The notes beneath the pieces are model-generated. The model was given only the letters and a program-made list of their open reading frames with translations. It did not search any database and was not told where the DNA came from. Position numbers and translations under genes: made by a program. A stretch of 64,000 nt of DNA from Phycisphaeraceae bacterium. Lineage in GTDB: Bacteria; Planctomycetota; Phycisphaerae; Phycisphaerales; UBA1924. Of the stretch, positions 1-10,304 are shown one piece after another (the stretch's first letter is position 1; every line of letters starts with the position of its first letter). The stretch spans positions 1 through 64,000 of the forward strand of contig JAJTHN010000052.1 of NCBI GenBank assembly GCA_021297895.1, written 5' to 3'.

Positions 1-16
1 CCTCGGGGACTCGGCA

Positions 17-42
17 CCTCCCCCGTTGGGAAACGGGGGAGG
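17..42 (-). repeat. REP-like hairpin element, copy A
   Basis: Inverted repeat with 11-bp arms (CCTCCCCCGTT at 17-27 and AACGGGGGAGG at 32-42) and a 4-nt loop. Read on the minus strand it starts GCTCCTCCCCCG and is followed by GTGCCGAGTCCCCGAGG, matching the layout of the two copies near 23.6-23.8 kb. The left flank runs to the window edge, so the full extent is unknown. Confidence 0.8.
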
Positions 43-60
43 AGCTTTCGGATTTGGTGC

Positions 61-149
61 TTTGCCCCTTTGCCCTTTGCCCGTTCGGCACTCTGCCACT
101 GTGCCACTCTGCCACTGTTCCACTGCGCCACTCTGCCACTGCGTCACTC
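61..149. repeat. Short direct repeats (TTTGCCC, then 8-bp ACTCTGCC/ACTGTGCC)
   Basis: Positions 61-82 hold three tandem TTTGCCC(C) units. Positions 90-149 hold seven 8-bp units of the form ACTCTGCC, ACTGTGCC, ACTGTTCC or ACTGCGCC plus a partial unit. The reverse complement (GGCAGAGT, GGCACAGT) recurs at 23656-23695 and 60553-60600. The array sits just upstream of asnS, and an open frame running through it is not taken as coding. Confidence 0.85.
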
Positions 150-193
150 GTACACCCCCGCCCCCCCCTCGTCGCCGTTCTACACTCGGCCCC

Positions 194-1663
<1,470 letters not shown>

Positions 1664-1665
1664 GC

Positions 1666-2166
1666 GTGACGCTCGCCCCGGGGAGCGTGGCCGTGACCGC
1701 GGAGGAGTCGGGCCGCGCGTGCCCGCTGTGCCAATCGGTGGCCCGCGCGCTCGCGGGCGAGCATCCCCTGTTCATCGCCGAGCTCGATGCGGCGGTGCTG
1801 CTGCTGCACGAGCATCAGCCGCTGGCCGGCTGGAGCGTGCTGCTGCTCAAGGATCACGCCGAGCACGCGGACCTGCTGGCCGATGAGGTGCTCGCCCGCG
1901 TGCACCGCGACATGATCCGCGCTGCGCGGGCGGTGCGGGCCGCGACCGGATGCGCGCGGGTGAACTACGCCTGCCTGGGGAACGTCGAGCCGCACGTGCA
2001 CTGGCACATCATCCCGCGTTTTGCGCCGCCGATCGACCCCGAGCCGCGGGCAACGGTCTGGACTCGACCGGCCGAGTGGCTCAACCGCGGCGTGATGCCC
2101 GAGCAGGCGGCCGGGACGATCGCGAAGGTGCGCTCGGCGCTGGGCATGGGCTTGCGCGGGGCGTGA
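1666..2166 (+). CDS. HIT family (histidine triad) protein
   Basis: Small nucleotide-binding hydrolase of the HIT superfamily, probably acting on nucleoside phosphoramidates, dinucleoside polyphosphates or similar adducts; the exact substrate cannot be read from sequence. The triad HVHWHII is at His110, His112 and His114. An N-terminal CPLC (Cys19, Cys22) resembles the metal-binding Cys pair of many bacterial HIT proteins. The 166 residues exceed the usual 110-150 through a C-terminal tail. Translation would start at GTG 1666, directly behind the asnS stop, so coupling with asnS is likely. Confidence 0.88.
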   Translation: MTLAPGSVAVTAEESGRACPLCQSVARALAGEHPLFIAELDAAVLLLHEHQPLAGWSVLLLKDHAEHADLLADEVLARVHRDMIRAARAVRAATGCARVNYACLGNVEPHVHWHIIPRFAPPIDPEPRATVWTRPAEWLNRGVMPEQAAGTIAKVRSALGMGLRGA

Positions 2167-2169
2167 GCA

Positions 2170-3576
2170 TCACTTGATGCGCGGGTCGCTGATGCGTCCG
2201 GCAAAGAGCACCGCGCCCGTCGGCTCGTGCACGATGTACAGCAGGTACGGCCGGTCGAAGCGCATCTCGATCGGCTTGCGGGGCTGCACCGGGGCGCTGG
2301 TCACCTCGACGACCAACGCCGTCGCCGCGGCGGCCTCGGTCTTGGTTTCATCCATCTTGATCGCCGCGGCGTGGATCACATCGGCGATGAAGGTCGGCCC
2401 GGCCGGCGTGATGCCCGTGAAGTCCGCATCCGGCCGCATCGCCGGCGACATGCCCAGTGCCTCAAGCGTTTCGGCAATGCTGGAGCGCGTCTGCAAGTCC
2501 AGCTTGGGCAGCCAGAGCTGCACATCGGCCTGCCAGAGCGATGCGTTGACCTTGGCCAGGTCGAAGGTCTTGGTCACCTTCTCGAGCTTGCCCTCATCGG
2601 GCAGGACCAGGACCGCGCTGGCGGGCCCGGTGTAGCGGAGCTTGACGGCGCGGCCGCCGGGGAACTGCGCGTACTGAAAGTCATCGTGGCGGAACATCGT
2701 CGGCACCTCCACGCGCGTGCCATCGGCGAGCGTGAAGGGCTGCGGGCGCGTGACCTCCTTGTTGAACGGCGTGTCCCAGGTGCCCAGGAAGTACACCGCG
2801 TTGGTGAGGATCAGGCCCTGATCGGGGATGGCGTCGGAAGTCACGAGCGTCGGGATCATGCCGCGGGTGTTCGTGTTCACCCAGGCGTTGATCGTGTCCG
2901 CGGCCTCGGCCTTGTTCGTAAAGTCGATCGCCGCCGAGTCCGCGGCGAAGCGGTCGCGTAACGTGGCCGCGTACTCGCCGCGGATGGTCAGGCCCTTGCT
3001 CGGCCACATGCGGTTGGCCTGCGTGAAGATGAAGCCGGCATCCGCCCCGGTGGCGCTGGCCAGGACCGTCGAACGCATCGCATCCAGTTGCGACTCCAGC
3101 GACCCGACACCGTCGGGGTACGAGAGCGTCTCCCGCAGCGCGGCGAGCGCCTCCCGCCGCGACCCGGCGCGGGCCATGTCCAGCGCCGTCGCGATCGACC
3201 ACGGCGAGAAGAAGATGTTCTGCTTCGCATCGGCCTTCTCGCTCATGGCCGCGAGCGCACGCCGCGTGAAGGCGTGCTGCGCGGCAAGCGCCTGGTCCAT
3301 CACCTGCGGCGGCTTGGGCACGGGCTTTGCCGGCGGCGAAATGCGCCGATCCATCGCCAACCCGAACCCCCGCCCGAGCGCCGCCGACCCCGCGGCCGCG
3401 GCCAGCACGCCCGCGAACGCCGCCAGGGCGATCAGCCGCGCCGCGGTTCGGCGGCGGTTGGGGTGCTGTGGGGTGAGGCGGGTGCGGGGGGGTGGGGGTT
3501 GTGGTGGGTGCCAGGTGGCCGAGGGGGCATGGAGCGGGAATCGGTGCCGAAAGTGGGGGTGTCCATGCCCGTGCAT
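2170..3576 (-). CDS. Serpin (serine protease inhibitor), membrane-anchored or secreted
   Basis: Serpin-fold protein that should trap a serine or cysteine protease by the suicide mechanism. The serpin core covers about residues 95-468: KQNIFFSPWSIATAL near the start, LTNAVYFLGTWDTPF in the shutter region, and the signature FDRPYLLYIVHEPTGAVLF at the end. The reactive-centre loop has an inhibitory-type hinge (TEAAAATA) followed by LVVEVTSAPVQPRKP. Alignment by eye to alpha-1-antitrypsin puts P1 in TSAPVQ, with a loop about two residues longer. A hydrophobic Ala-rich segment (about residues 48-70) is a signal anchor or signal peptide. The start is uncertain: the frame begins only 50 bases from divergent proA and its first 45 residues are Pro/His/Arg-rich, so the true start may be further in. 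Confidence 0.88.
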   Translation of the reverse strand: MHGHGHPHFRHRFPLHAPSATWHPPQPPPPRTRLTPQHPNRRRTAARLIALAAFAGVLAAAAGSAALGRGFGLAMDRRISPPAKPVPKPPQVMDQALAAQHAFTRRALAAMSEKADAKQNIFFSPWSIATALDMARAGSRREALAALRETLSYPDGVGSLESQLDAMRSTVLASATGADAGFIFTQANRMWPSKGLTIRGEYAATLRDRFAADSAAIDFTNKAEAADTINAWVNTNTRGMIPTLVTSDAIPDQGLILTNAVYFLGTWDTPFNKEVTRPQPFTLADGTRVEVPTMFRHDDFQYAQFPGGRAVKLRYTGPASAVLVLPDEGKLEKVTKTFDLAKVNASLWQADVQLWLPKLDLQTRSSIAETLEALGMSPAMRPDADFTGITPAGPTFIADVIHAAAIKMDETKTEAAAATALVVEVTSAPVQPRKPIEMRFDRPYLLYIVHEPTGAVLFAGRISDPRIK

Positions 3577-3626
3577 GCCGCTGGCGGCCCCGCGGGTTCA
3601 CCAAAATCGCTTTCTACCATCCGCTC

Positions 3627-4874
3627 ATGAGCACGATCGTCGAACGCTGCGCCGCCGCCCGTATCGCCTCGCGGCAGATCGCCACCCTGAGCACCGAGGT
3701 CAAGAACGCCGTGCTCCGCGACCTGGCCGCCGATCTGCTCCGCAGCGCCCCCGCGGTGCTCGCGGCCAACGCGGCGGATATGGCCGCCGCCCGCAGCGCG
3801 GGCCTGGCCGAAGCCAAGCTCGCGCGGCTCGCCCTCACGGACCGGTCGATCGCGCAATCGGCCGAGGGCCTCTCGCAGGTCGCGGCGCTGCCCGACCCGG
3901 TCGGCCAGGTCGTCCGCGAGAGCGTCGCGGCCTCCGGGCTGCGCGTGCGGCGGGTGCGCACGCCGCTGGGCGTGATCTGCATGATCTACGAGGCCCGGCC
4001 CGGCGTGACCATCGACGCGTTCGCCCTGTGCTTCAAGGCCGGCAACGCCTGCATCCTCAAAGGCGGCAAGGAGGCCGAACGCTCCAACGCCGCGCTGGCC
4101 GAAATCGTCGGCCGCACGCTCCGCGCGCACGGCATCGGCGAGCACGCGCTGGTCAGCCTCTCGGTCCTGGCGCGCGAGGATCTGTCCACGCTGCTGCAGC
4201 AGGATTCATCCATCGACCTGGTCATCCCCCGCGGCGGGGCGGACCTGATCCGCTTTGTCGCACAGAACAGCCGCATCCCCACGATCCAGCACTACCACGG
4301 CGTCAACCACATCTTCGTCGATGCGCAGGCGGACCTCGATCTGGCGGCGAAGGTCTGCGTGTCGGCCAAGGTCAGCGCGCCCGCGACGTGCAACGCCGTC
4401 GAGTGCATCCTGGTCGACTCCGCGGTCGCGCACCGGTTCGTCCCCGATCTCGTGCGCGCGTACGCGGATGCGGGCGTTGAGATCCGCGGCGACGAGGAGG
4501 TCGTGCTGCTCTCGGGCTCGCTGGCACGCCGCGCATCGCCGGCCGACTTCGGCACCGAGTTCCTCGAGAAGATCGTGGCGATGCGCATCGTCTCGGGGCT
4601 GGATGAGGCCATCGCCCACATCCACCGCCACGGCTCGCTCCACACCGAGGCCATCATCACGCGCGATCAGCCGACCGCGCGGGCCTTCTGCTCGCGTGTC
4701 GCGGCCTCGTGCGTCCTGGTCAACGCCAGCACGCGAATGAACGACGGCTTCGCGCTGGGCCTGGGCGCGGAGATCGGCATCTCGACGAGCAGGATCCACG
4801 CCTTCGGCCCCATGGGCCTCGAGGAACTGACCGTCACGCGGTTCATCTGCGAGGGCGACGGTCAGATCCGCTGA
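3627..4874 (+). CDS. proA: Gamma-glutamyl phosphate reductase
   Basis: NADPH-dependent reduction of gamma-glutamyl phosphate to glutamate semialdehyde, the second step of proline synthesis. The 415 residues match the family (E. coli 417). The aldehyde dehydrogenase fold is clear, with VRTPLGVICMIYEARPGVT in the cofactor domain, KGGKEAERSN, and the catalytic cysteine in ATCNAVE. The C-terminal LTVTRFICEGDGQIR is typical of ProA. The ATG at 3627 gives the family N-terminus; the frame is open upstream but overlaps the divergent serpin. proB is not next to it. Confidence 0.96.
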   Translation: MSTIVERCAAARIASRQIATLSTEVKNAVLRDLAADLLRSAPAVLAANAADMAAARSAGLAEAKLARLALTDRSIAQSAEGLSQVAALPDPVGQVVRESVAASGLRVRRVRTPLGVICMIYEARPGVTIDAFALCFKAGNACILKGGKEAERSNAALAEIVGRTLRAHGIGEHALVSLSVLAREDLSTLLQQDSSIDLVIPRGGADLIRFVAQNSRIPTIQHYHGVNHIFVDAQADLDLAAKVCVSAKVSAPATCNAVECILVDSAVAHRFVPDLVRAYADAGVEIRGDEEVVLLSGSLARRASPADFGTEFLEKIVAMRIVSGLDEAIAHIHRHGSLHTEAIITRDQPTARAFCSRVAASCVLVNASTRMNDGFALGLGAEIGISTSRIHAFGPMGLEELTVTRFICEGDGQIR

Positions 4875-4895
4875 CGGCGCGGCGGCGGGTCTCGC

Positions 4896-5393
4896 TCAGG
4901 CCTGCGGCCCCTTCTCGCTCACGCGCCGCTCGGGCGTGGAGTCGACCATCTGCCGCATGTACGCGTGGAACTCGTCGTGCATGATCTTCATGCTCTGGGA
5001 GTTGAACATCCTGCGGAAGCTCGGCTCGCTGGCGATCGCCCGCATCCGCGAGTCCCACGAGCGGAAGTACGACTCGGGCACCTGCTCGGCCTGATAGCCG
5101 AACCAGACGACCTCGAAGACCGAGAGCTGCATGAGATTGAAGAAGTACTGCCGCACCTCCTCGTCGTTGCGCGCCGTCTCGACATCATGGCGGTAGACCT
5201 GCGCCAGCGACGGGTCGTTGACGCGCATCTCGCGAAGGTGCATCTGCAGCTCGACGAGCTTGCCGAAGTTCGCAAAGTGCTGCGCGCGACGGTAGTTGCG
5301 GAACTGGATGGCGGTGTAGATCAGGCCGCCGGCGATACCGAGCGAGCCGAGGGCCTGGAAAACAACCTGAACGAGCTGGAGTGTCGGGTTCAT
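4896..5393 (-). CDS. Small single-pass membrane protein, function unknown
   Basis: A 165-residue protein starting MNPTLQLVQ with one membrane segment at about residues 8-28 (FQALGSLGIAGGLIYTAIQF), then a charged, mostly helical cytoplasmic part (FANFGKLVELQMHLREMRV, VRQYFFNLMQLSVFEVVWF, HDEFHAYMRQMVDSTPER). The layout resembles small DUF4760/DUF6082-like membrane proteins, though I cannot assign a family. Its ATG overlaps the recQ stop (ATGA at 5390-5393), so it is translationally coupled to recQ. Any link to DNA repair rests only on that coupling. Confidence 0.8.
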   Translation of the reverse strand: MNPTLQLVQVVFQALGSLGIAGGLIYTAIQFRNYRRAQHFANFGKLVELQMHLREMRVNDPSLAQVYRHDVETARNDEEVRQYFFNLMQLSVFEVVWFGYQAEQVPESYFRSWDSRMRAIASEPSFRRMFNSQSMKIMHDEFHAYMRQMVDSTPERRVSEKGPQA

Positions 5394-7729
5394 GGTGGCG
5401 GCGTGATGCTGCTTGGGTTCGCGGCGCGGTGGGCCAGAACAATTCGGATGATGTCGAACGGCACCTCGCCGTTGAGGGCATCGAAAATCGGGCGCAGGCG
5501 CGAGCCGCCCACGCGGTCGTGCGCCTCGCATACGCGCTCGTACTCGCGCGCGGGCACCCACGGCGCGATGCTCGCGGGGCGATCGGTGCGCACAAAGTCC
5601 TCGAGATAGCCGAGCGCCGTGCCCTGGCGCACGCCGAACTGGGCGCAGACATCCTCGATCGTCGACCCGCGCCGGAAGAACGGGAACGCCGCCGATGAGT
5701 TGGCCGAGAGCCGGGGCGAAGTTCCGCCGGCGTCGGCCGCGGGCACTTTCCGCGAGCCCGCGCGGGCATCGAGCGCCAGGCCCAGCCGCCCGGCGTGCTC
5801 GGCCACGGCCCGCAGGACGTCCGGCCCGAGCGTCTGCGTCTTGACCACGCCGAAGCCCTTGACCGACGCGAGCATCTCGACGCTCGACGGGCGCACGCGC
5901 ACGAGCTCATCGAGCGTGACATCGTTGAAGATCGTAAACGGCGGCACGCTTTCGCGGGCCGCGAGTTCCTGGCGGTACAGCCGGATCGCCTCGCGCAGCT
6001 GCTCCTCGACGGTCGTCAGCGGCGGAAGATCGGCCATCGCCGTTTCGCGCTTGCGCTCGCTGTCGGCACCGATGAACCGCGCGCGCCGGAAGAGCACATC
6101 GCCGGTGCCGCGCATCAGGTCGATCCCGCGGGCGGTGAGCCGCACGCTCGGATACTCGCCGATCGTGCGCTCGAGCATGCCCGCATCCACGAGCTGGTAC
6201 ACGAACGAGCCGACATCGGGCTGCGTCAGGTGCGAGAGCAGGCCCCAGGTGCTCAGGCGTTCGTGCCCGTGCAGGAGCACGTTCTTCCCGCGTCCGCCCG
6301 TGAGCACCTGCGCGATGTGCGACACGCCGAAACTCTTGCCGGGGCTGGCGTGCTCGCAGCGAGCCACGCACGCGAGGATCTTGCGCGCGATGTCCGTCGA
6401 GCCGGGAACCTCATCGGTCTCACCGAGGCAGATGTCGCACGCCCCGCACCCCGGCGCTTCGTAGGCCTGGCCGAAGTACTCGCTGATGGCGCGGTGCCGG
6501 CACCGCGCGGCGACCGCGAGCGTGCGCATCTGCTCGAGCAGTTCCTTCTGCGCCTCGAGCACCTGCGGGTCCGGAGCGCCCTCATCGCGCGGCGAGGACA
6601 TGAGCTCGGCCCAGCGCACCGGGTCGCTGCCGCTGTAGAGCATGAGGCACTCGCTGGGAAGGCCGTCTCGCCCCGCTCGCCCCGTTTCCTGCTGATAACT
6701 CTCGATGCTCTTGGGCATGCACGCGTGCACAACGGCCCGCACGTCGGGCCGGTCGATGCCCATGCCGAAAGCGACGGTCGCGACCACCACATCCACGCGC
6801 TCATCGCGGAAGTCGGCGCTGATCCGCGTGCGGTCCTCCGGGCTCATGCCCGCGTGATACGCGCTGGCGTTGAAGCCCATCGCGCGCAGGCTCTGCGCCA
6901 GCCGCTCGGTCTCCTTGCGGCTCAGGCAGTACACGATCGCCGCCTGCGTCGCGCCGGGCGTGCGTGCGCCGCTGCGGACGTGCCGCGAGAGGCACTGGGC
7001 CACCTGCGTCGTCGTGTCCGTCCGCGGCTGAACGCGATAGGTCAGGTTGGGCCTGTCGAACGTGCCCACGAGCACGACCGGGTCGCGAAGGCCCAGTTGC
7101 TCGATGATGTCCTGCCGCACGCGGGGCGTCGCGGTGGCGGTGTACGCCCCGATCGGCACGCCCGGCAGGAGCGATCGCAGCTCGCGCAGCCGCCTGTACT
7201 CGGGCCGGAAGTCGTGGCCCCACTGGCTGATGCAGTGCGCCTCATCGATCGCGATGCCCGTGATGTTCGCCCGTCGGAGGAACGAGACGAAGCGATCCTG
7301 CAGCAGCCGCTCGGGGGCGACGTACAGCAGCCGCAACTGGCCCGATGCGAGCAGCTCGCGCGTCTGGGCCGCCTCGTCGGGCGTCGTGTGTCCGTGAACC
7401 GCGCCCGCCGCCACGCCCGCCACGCGCAGCCCCGCCACCTGATCACGCATCAGCGCGATCAGCGGCGAGACCACGATCGTCAGCGAGTCGCCCACCAGCG
7501 GCGGAACCTGGAAGCACAGCGACTTGCCCCCGCCCGTCGGCATCACCGTCAGCACATCGCGCCCGGACAGCGTCGCCTCGATCGACTCGCCCTGCATCGC
7601 GCGCAGCGTGTCAAAGCCCCAGTGCCGGCGCAGAACATCCGCAACGCGCGCCGACGGCGCACGCACCTCTACAGGCGTCGAGCGCATCAGCGCCGACGCC
7701 ACCGAAACTCCCGGCGATTCCCGCATCAC
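5390..7729 (-). CDS. recQ: ATP-dependent DNA helicase RecQ
   Basis: Superfamily 2 3'-5' DNA helicase for recombination and fork repair. It has 779 residues, longer than E. coli RecQ (about 610). Walker A PTGGGKS is at residues 64-70 and the DEAH box at 162-165 in DEAHCISQW. Helicase motifs V and VI are VVATVAFGMGIDRPDV and SYQQETGRAGRDG. The zinc-binding region has CRHRAI followed by GCGACDIC, then a winged-helix RQC domain and an HRDC domain (PPFTIFNDVTLDELV). After HRDC comes a helix-turn-helix-like tail (STIEDVCAQFGVRQGTALGY), as in some longer bacterial RecQ proteins. The start could be the first or the second Met. Confidence 0.95.
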   Translation of the reverse strand: MMRESPGVSVASALMRSTPVEVRAPSARVADVLRRHWGFDTLRAMQGESIEATLSGRDVLTVMPTGGGKSLCFQVPPLVGDSLTIVVSPLIALMRDQVAGLRVAGVAAGAVHGHTTPDEAAQTRELLASGQLRLLYVAPERLLQDRFVSFLRRANITGIAIDEAHCISQWGHDFRPEYRRLRELRSLLPGVPIGAYTATATPRVRQDIIEQLGLRDPVVLVGTFDRPNLTYRVQPRTDTTTQVAQCLSRHVRSGARTPGATQAAIVYCLSRKETERLAQSLRAMGFNASAYHAGMSPEDRTRISADFRDERVDVVVATVAFGMGIDRPDVRAVVHACMPKSIESYQQETGRAGRDGLPSECLMLYSGSDPVRWAELMSSPRDEGAPDPQVLEAQKELLEQMRTLAVAARCRHRAISEYFGQAYEAPGCGACDICLGETDEVPGSTDIARKILACVARCEHASPGKSFGVSHIAQVLTGGRGKNVLLHGHERLSTWGLLSHLTQPDVGSFVYQLVDAGMLERTIGEYPSVRLTARGIDLMRGTGDVLFRRARFIGADSERKRETAMADLPPLTTVEEQLREAIRLYRQELAARESVPPFTIFNDVTLDELVRVRPSSVEMLASVKGFGVVKTQTLGPDVLRAVAEHAGRLGLALDARAGSRKVPAADAGGTSPRLSANSSAAFPFFRRGSTIEDVCAQFGVRQGTALGYLEDFVRTDRPASIAPWVPAREYERVCEAHDRVGGSRLRPIFDALNGEVPFDIIRIVLAHRAANPSSITPPP

Positions 7730-7738
7730 GCTCGCAGT

Positions 7739-10228
7739 TTAGTCGGCGAACTCCGCATCGTCCGGAGGCTCATCATCTCGGCGAGCGCCGCCCGCGACGC
7801 CCGCCTGGGATGCGCCGTCGATCACCCGCCCGGGCTCGGCCGCCGTCAGCCGCCAGCAGCGATGAATCCGCCGGTTGCGATACTCCGGCGGCACCGTCTG
7901 CTTGCTGATCTCTCGCATCATCCACCCGGCCCGTGCGATCCCCGCCTCGTCGGGTTTGAAGCGTCGGAAGTTGTTGCTGAAGAACACCACCGCATCCGCT
8001 GAACACAGCGGCCGCAGCAGTTCCAGCATCTCCACGTGCCGACGGTCGACCATCCAGTCCTCTTCGGTCATGCTGCTGTTGCTGAACGTCGGCGGGTCCA
8101 CCACCACCAGGTCGTACGACCCGCCTTCGATCACCGGGTGCGACCGAAGGAACTCCATCACATCGCCCCTGATGAACTCGTGCGCCCGCGCAGCAAGCCC
8201 GTTCAGGTGCATGTTCCGCCTTGCCCACTCCAGGTAGGTGTTGGAGAGATCCACGCTCACGCTCGATGCGCACGCTCCCGCCGCGGCGTGAACCGTGAAG
8301 CTGCCCGTGTAGCAGAACAGGTTCAGCACGCGCCGCCCCCGGGCCATCGATCGCACCATCTGCCGCGTGATGCGGTGATCCAGGAACAGACCCGTATCGA
8401 CATAGTCCGTCAGGTTCACCTCGAACAGCAACGCCGGGTCGCCCTCGCGCACCGTCATCGTGCGGCGTTCATCGCTGATGCGCTCGTGCTGGCTCAGCCC
8501 GCGCTGGCGGTGCTTGGGCTTGAGGATCACGCGCTCGATCGGCACCTCGCCCGCCCGCGCGATCGCGCCGCGCATCAGGTCGTACCAATCCGCCTGCTGC
8601 GCCGCCGTGCGGTCGTGCGGACGCTCGTACTCCACCGCGTGGAACGCGTCGGCGTACCGGTCGACGATCAGCGGCACATCCGGCACATCGCGCTCGTACA
8701 CGCGATAGCAGTGAATCCCGCGGCTCGGATACTTGCGCAGGTGCCGAAGGTTCTTGCTCAGGCAGCGCTCAAAGTCCGCCGCATCCTTGCGGTCTCGCTC
8801 GCGCACGCCGCCGAATGCCGCCATCGGCGCGGCAAACGCCGTGTCGAAGGCGCCCCGCGCTGCCGGCTCGCGTGTCACCGGCGTGGCCGTTCCCGTCGCC
8901 GCGCCCTGACCGCTCTCACCGGTCGACACATCATCAACGCTCAGGTCGGCCACGCTCGCGATCGCCGATGACTCCGCCGCATCAGGAGCGGACCCGCTCT
9001 GCGCCGGTGCCTGGCTCGCCCCGTCCCGCGGCGGCCTCGGCCCCAGGAACGTGAAGTAGCAGCACTCCAGCGACGCGTTGTACAACTTCCGCCGCCGCAC
9101 CGCTTCCTGCCCGAACAGCCGCTCAAGGTCCGTTCGCCCCGTGAAGATGTGAAAACTCCACGTCGGCAGCGCCCGCAGCACCAGCGGCAAACGCTGATAC
9201 AACTCCTCAACCTCCGCCTCCTGCCCCAGCCGGACGCCATACGGCGGATTCGTGATCACAATGCCGTACTCGCCCGCCTCGATCAGATTCGTCGGCGGCT
9301 CTTCCAGCGCATCGACCTGCGCAAAGCGGATGTCCTGCTCCACCCCCGCCGCCCGCGCGTTTCGCCGAGCAAGGTCCAGCGCCTCAGGGTTGATGTCCGA
9401 TGCGCGAATCGCCGGCACGATCGGCGTGCGCACCACCGCCGCCCTCGCCGCCTGCCGAAGACGCTCGAACACCGCCGGAGAGATCCGCCGCCGGTCCGAC
9501 CCCGCCGGAGCATCCGGATCGGCCCAGAGTTCGCAGTCAAACGATCGCCGCATCCCCGGTGCGACATTCCGCCCCAGTAGCGCCGCCTCGATCGCGATCG
9601 TGCCCGATCCGCAGAACGGGTCCGCCAGCGGCCGCCCCACGCGCCACACGCTGAGCATGACCAGCGCCGCGGCGAGCGTCTCCTTGATCGCCGCGTCGCC
9701 GTACGTGCCGCGCCGGTACCCGCGCTTGTGCAGGCCCGGCCCGGACGTGTCGATCGTCAGCGTCGCCTGATCCTTGAGGATGGAGATCTCGATCCCGACT
9801 CGGGGCCCGGACTCATCGAGCATCGCCCCCGGCGCAAGCCGCCAGGCGCTCCGCAGCCGCTCGACGATCGCCCGCTTGGTCGCACGCTGAATCGCCGGCA
9901 CGCTGCTCAGAGCGCTCTTGACGCTCCGGCCATCAACCGGAAACGCGCACCCGCGGCCGATGTGACGCTCCCACGGAATCGCGCGCACGCCCTCGAACAG
10001 CGCATCGAACCCCGGGTCGCCCGCGCCGGTCGGGAACGTCGCCAGCAGGATCAGCACGCGATCAGCGCAGCGAAGGTGGATGTTCGTGCGCACGATCGCC
10101 TCAAGGTCGCCGCGGAACGCGACACGCCCGACGCCGACGCCCTTGGCCTGATAGCCCAGATCCGCCAGTTCGCGCGTCACCACGCTCTCAAGCCCGAACG
10201 CGCACGTTGCCAGAAAGTCGAAAGTCAC
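7739..10228 (-). CDS. rlmL: Bifunctional 23S rRNA methyltransferase RlmKL (m2G2445 / m7G2069)
   Basis: Fusion enzyme that makes m2G2445 and m7G2069 in 23S rRNA (E. coli numbering). The N-terminal part has a ferredoxin-like/THUMP region (about 1-160) and an N2-guanine methyltransferase domain with ADPFCGSGTIAIEAALLG and the catalytic NPPYG. The C-terminal part is an RlmK/RlmI-type SAM methyltransferase with VLNLFCYTGSFTVHAAAGA and VVVDPPTFSNS. At 829 residues it is about 125 longer than E. coli RlmKL, mainly from an Ala/Ser/Thr-rich, probably disordered linker between the halves (roughly residues 400-465). It lies nine bases upstream of the recQ start region on the same strand. Confidence 0.94.
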   Translation of the reverse strand: MTFDFLATCAFGLESVVTRELADLGYQAKGVGVGRVAFRGDLEAIVRTNIHLRCADRVLILLATFPTGAGDPGFDALFEGVRAIPWERHIGRGCAFPVDGRSVKSALSSVPAIQRATKRAIVERLRSAWRLAPGAMLDESGPRVGIEISILKDQATLTIDTSGPGLHKRGYRRGTYGDAAIKETLAAALVMLSVWRVGRPLADPFCGSGTIAIEAALLGRNVAPGMRRSFDCELWADPDAPAGSDRRRISPAVFERLRQAARAAVVRTPIVPAIRASDINPEALDLARRNARAAGVEQDIRFAQVDALEEPPTNLIEAGEYGIVITNPPYGVRLGQEAEVEELYQRLPLVLRALPTWSFHIFTGRTDLERLFGQEAVRRRKLYNASLECCYFTFLGPRPPRDGASQAPAQSGSAPDAAESSAIASVADLSVDDVSTGESGQGAATGTATPVTREPAARGAFDTAFAAPMAAFGGVRERDRKDAADFERCLSKNLRHLRKYPSRGIHCYRVYERDVPDVPLIVDRYADAFHAVEYERPHDRTAAQQADWYDLMRGAIARAGEVPIERVILKPKHRQRGLSQHERISDERRTMTVREGDPALLFEVNLTDYVDTGLFLDHRITRQMVRSMARGRRVLNLFCYTGSFTVHAAAGACASSVSVDLSNTYLEWARRNMHLNGLAARAHEFIRGDVMEFLRSHPVIEGGSYDLVVVDPPTFSNSSMTEEDWMVDRRHVEMLELLRPLCSADAVVFFSNNFRRFKPDEAGIARAGWMMREISKQTVPPEYRNRRIHRCWRLTAAEPGRVIDGASQAGVAGGARRDDEPPDDAEFAD

Positions 10229-10304
10229 CGGCCATCATTGGCCGCCCGCGCCGGGCACCGGCCGGGAAACCGGCGCGAGCGACCGCTCGGCGGTACCCTG
10301 CGGT

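Noticed and set aside
26-193. N-terminal extension of AsnRS
   Set aside because: The extension translates the intergenic repeats (Cys/His/Leu/Pro runs); the family N-terminus begins at the ATG at 194.
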